Source: Streptococcus taonis
Lineage (GTDB): Bacteria; Bacillota; Bacilli; Lactobacillales; Streptococcaceae
Assembly (NCBI RefSeq): GCF_029948085.1
Contig: NZ_JARZZP010000011.1
Coordinates: forward strand, 1-64,000
Direction of reading: 5' to 3'
DNA length: 64,000 nt
The notes under the pieces were generated by a model. That model did not search any database, was not told the origin of the DNA, and worked only from the letters and a program-made list of their open reading frames with translations. Shown in pieces: positions 63,079 through 64,000 of this stretch (within the stretch, counting starts at the first letter, position 1; every line of letters starts with the position of its first letter). Both the position numbers and the translations under genes were made by a program.

Positions 63079-63720
63079 ATGATGACAATAGTATTATTAA
63101 TTTTAGCTTATTTATTGGGTTCAATTCCTTCAGGCTTGTGGATTGGACAAATATTCTTTAACATCAATCTAAGAGAACATGGTTCTGGCAATACTGGAAC
63201 AACCAATACCTTCCGTATTTTAGGTAAGAAAGCGGGTATGGCAACCTTCGTGATTGATTTTTTCAAAGGAACCATCGCAACCCTGCTTCCCCTTATCTTC
63301 CATGTACAAGGAATCTCTCCTCTCATTTTTGGTCTCTTAGCCGTAATCGGACATACTTTCCCAATTTTTGCAGGATTTAAGGGAGGTAAGGCTGTCGCAA
63401 CCAGTGCTGGAGTCATTTTCGGATTTGCTCCTCTATTTTGCCTCTATCTAGCAGTTGTCTTCTTTGGAACTCTTTATCTAGGAAGTATGATTTCTCTCTC
63501 TAGTGTTACTGCTGCCCTTGCTGCTGTACTTGGGGTTATTCTCTTTCCACTTATCAGTTTCCTACTGCCAAGTTACGATTTATTATTTGTAGTGATTATC
63601 CTAGCCCTCGCAAGTCTAATTATCATTCGCCACAAGGATAACATCAATCGTATTCGTAATAAAACAGAAAATCTTGTTCCTTGGGGACTAAATCTTACCC
63701 ATCAAAAACCTAAAAAATAA
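63079..63720 (+). CDS. plsY: acyl-phosphate:glycerol-3-phosphate acyltransferase PlsY
   Basis: The 213-residue membrane protein has about five helices and the three PlsY loops: [31 protein letters not shown] (about 35-54) and [19 protein letters not shown] (about 92-110). It starts phospholipid synthesis by acylating glycerol-3-phosphate with acyl phosphate. A second ATG at 63082 is in frame. It is alone on the plus strand. The mRNA is probably leaderless. Confidence 0.96.
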   Translation: MMTIVLLILAYLLGSIPSGLWIGQIFFNINLREHGSGNTGTTNTFRILGKKAGMATFVIDFFKGTIATLLPLIFHVQGISPLIFGLLAVIGHTFPIFAGFKGGKAVATSAGVIFGFAPLFCLYLAVVFFGTLYLGSMISLSSVTAALAAVLGVILFPLISFLLPSYDLLFVVIILALASLIIIRHKDNINRIRNKTENLVPWGLNLTHQKPKK

Positions 63721-63748
63721 AGCGTCAGTTTCAAACCGACGCTTTTTT
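63714..63748. terminator. bidirectional terminator between plsY and the permease gene
   Basis: AAGCGTC-GTTT pairs with AAAC-GACGCTT around a C. Six Ts follow on the plus strand and an A run precedes. Both converging genes can end here. Confidence 0.88.
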
Positions 63749-63750
63749 GT

Positions 63751-64000
63751 TTATTTAGATTTGATATAGTTGATACCATCTGCCTTCGGTGCAACAGCTT
63801 TACCAAAGAAGGCTGCTAGTACGACAATGGTCAAGAGATATGGTGCAATTTGCAAGTAAACGGCTGGGACTCCTTGCAAGAAAGGAAGTTGAGAACCGAT
63901 AACTGCTAAACTTTGTGATAGTCCAAAGAAGAGACTTGAAAGCATAGCACCAACAGGATTCCATTTACCGAAGATCATAGCAGCAAGTGCGATAAATCCA
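63751..64000 (-). CDS. nucleoside-type ABC transporter permease (5'-truncated by window edge)
   Basis: Only the C-terminal 82 residues are in the window. They read GFIALAAMIFGKWNPVGAM near the edge, then helices to YLLTIVVLAAFFGKAVAPKADG. This is the end of the BPD_transp_2 type permease that works with PnrA/BMP-like nucleoside receptors in streptococci. The GFIALAAMIFGKWNP segment is typical of that group. The frame is open to position 64000, and the rest of the operon should lie beyond. Confidence 0.85.
   Translation of the reverse strand, partial: GFIALAAMIFGKWNPVGAMLSSLFFGLSQSLAVIGSQLPFLQGVPAVYLQIAPYLLTIVVLAAFFGKAVAPKADGINYIKSK

Noticed and set aside
63651-63658. TATTCGTA, an inverted com-box
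   Set aside because: It lies within plsY coding sequence (codons for Arg-Ile-Arg-Asn) and has no gene start nearby.

Overview
The window is a low-GC Firmicute chromosome segment that I place in the Streptococcus mitis/oralis/pneumoniae group. The evidence is an ATP synthase operon in the order c-a-b-delta-alpha-gamma-beta-epsilon, a PrtA-type cell-wall subtilase ending in LPKTG, a SigX com-box in front of comEA, and Streptococcus-type small proteins (DUF3272, DUF2969). Inside the group it looks like a commensal viridans strain rather than S. pneumoniae: ParC carries Gly52, Asp91 and Asp135, and an ANT(6)-like gene sits between parE and parC.

Layout. 1-8.4 kb: atp operon, then a CHY zinc-finger gene and a U32 (TrhP-like) gene. 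8.5-13.2 kb: late competence pair comEA-comEC, a GNAT gene, and alanine dehydrogenase under a promoter whose spacer holds a CcpA-type cre. 13.6-21.3 kb: accessory island with the 2192-residue protease PrtA and a decayed IS1182-family transposase. 21.4-33.9 kb: conserved core on the minus strand: phoH, yozE, cvfB, frr, pyrH, trmFO, rsmI, yabA, holB, tmk, the proline operon proBAC, and tuf. 34.3-38.2 kb: AI-2E family membrane protein, D,D-carboxypeptidase DacA, an APC amino-acid permease. A 179-bp repeat with terminal inverted repeats (38311-38489) separates these from the SUF iron-sulfur operon sufCDSUB (38.5-43.7 kb). 43.8-48.1 kb: DUF3272, dnaX, msrC, rpsA, tRNA-Tyr, tRNA-Gln, DUF2969. 48.2-53.6 kb: probable operon ilvE - oligopeptide-binding lipoprotein - DUF969 - DUF979 - pcp. 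53.7-60.6 kb: parE and parC separated by an AT-rich unknown gene, a broken acetyltransferase and an ANT(6)-like gene. 60.7-64.0 kb: a polar amino-acid ABC transporter, plsY, and the end of a nucleoside-type ABC permease cut by the window edge.

Working together: PrtA, the oligopeptide-binding lipoprotein, Pcp and the amino-acid transporters suit an auxotroph living on host peptides. comEA/comEC give DNA uptake, and the mosaic parE-parC interval is the kind of locus where imported DNA shows. I did not find a convincing undescribed multi-gene system. The least explained elements are the membrane-anchored protein downstream of parE (57698-58624), the terminal-inverted-repeat element at 38311-38489, the small upstream ORF in the rpsA leader, the paired palindromes upstream of prtA, and a set of promoters that place transcription starts at or next to the start codon.
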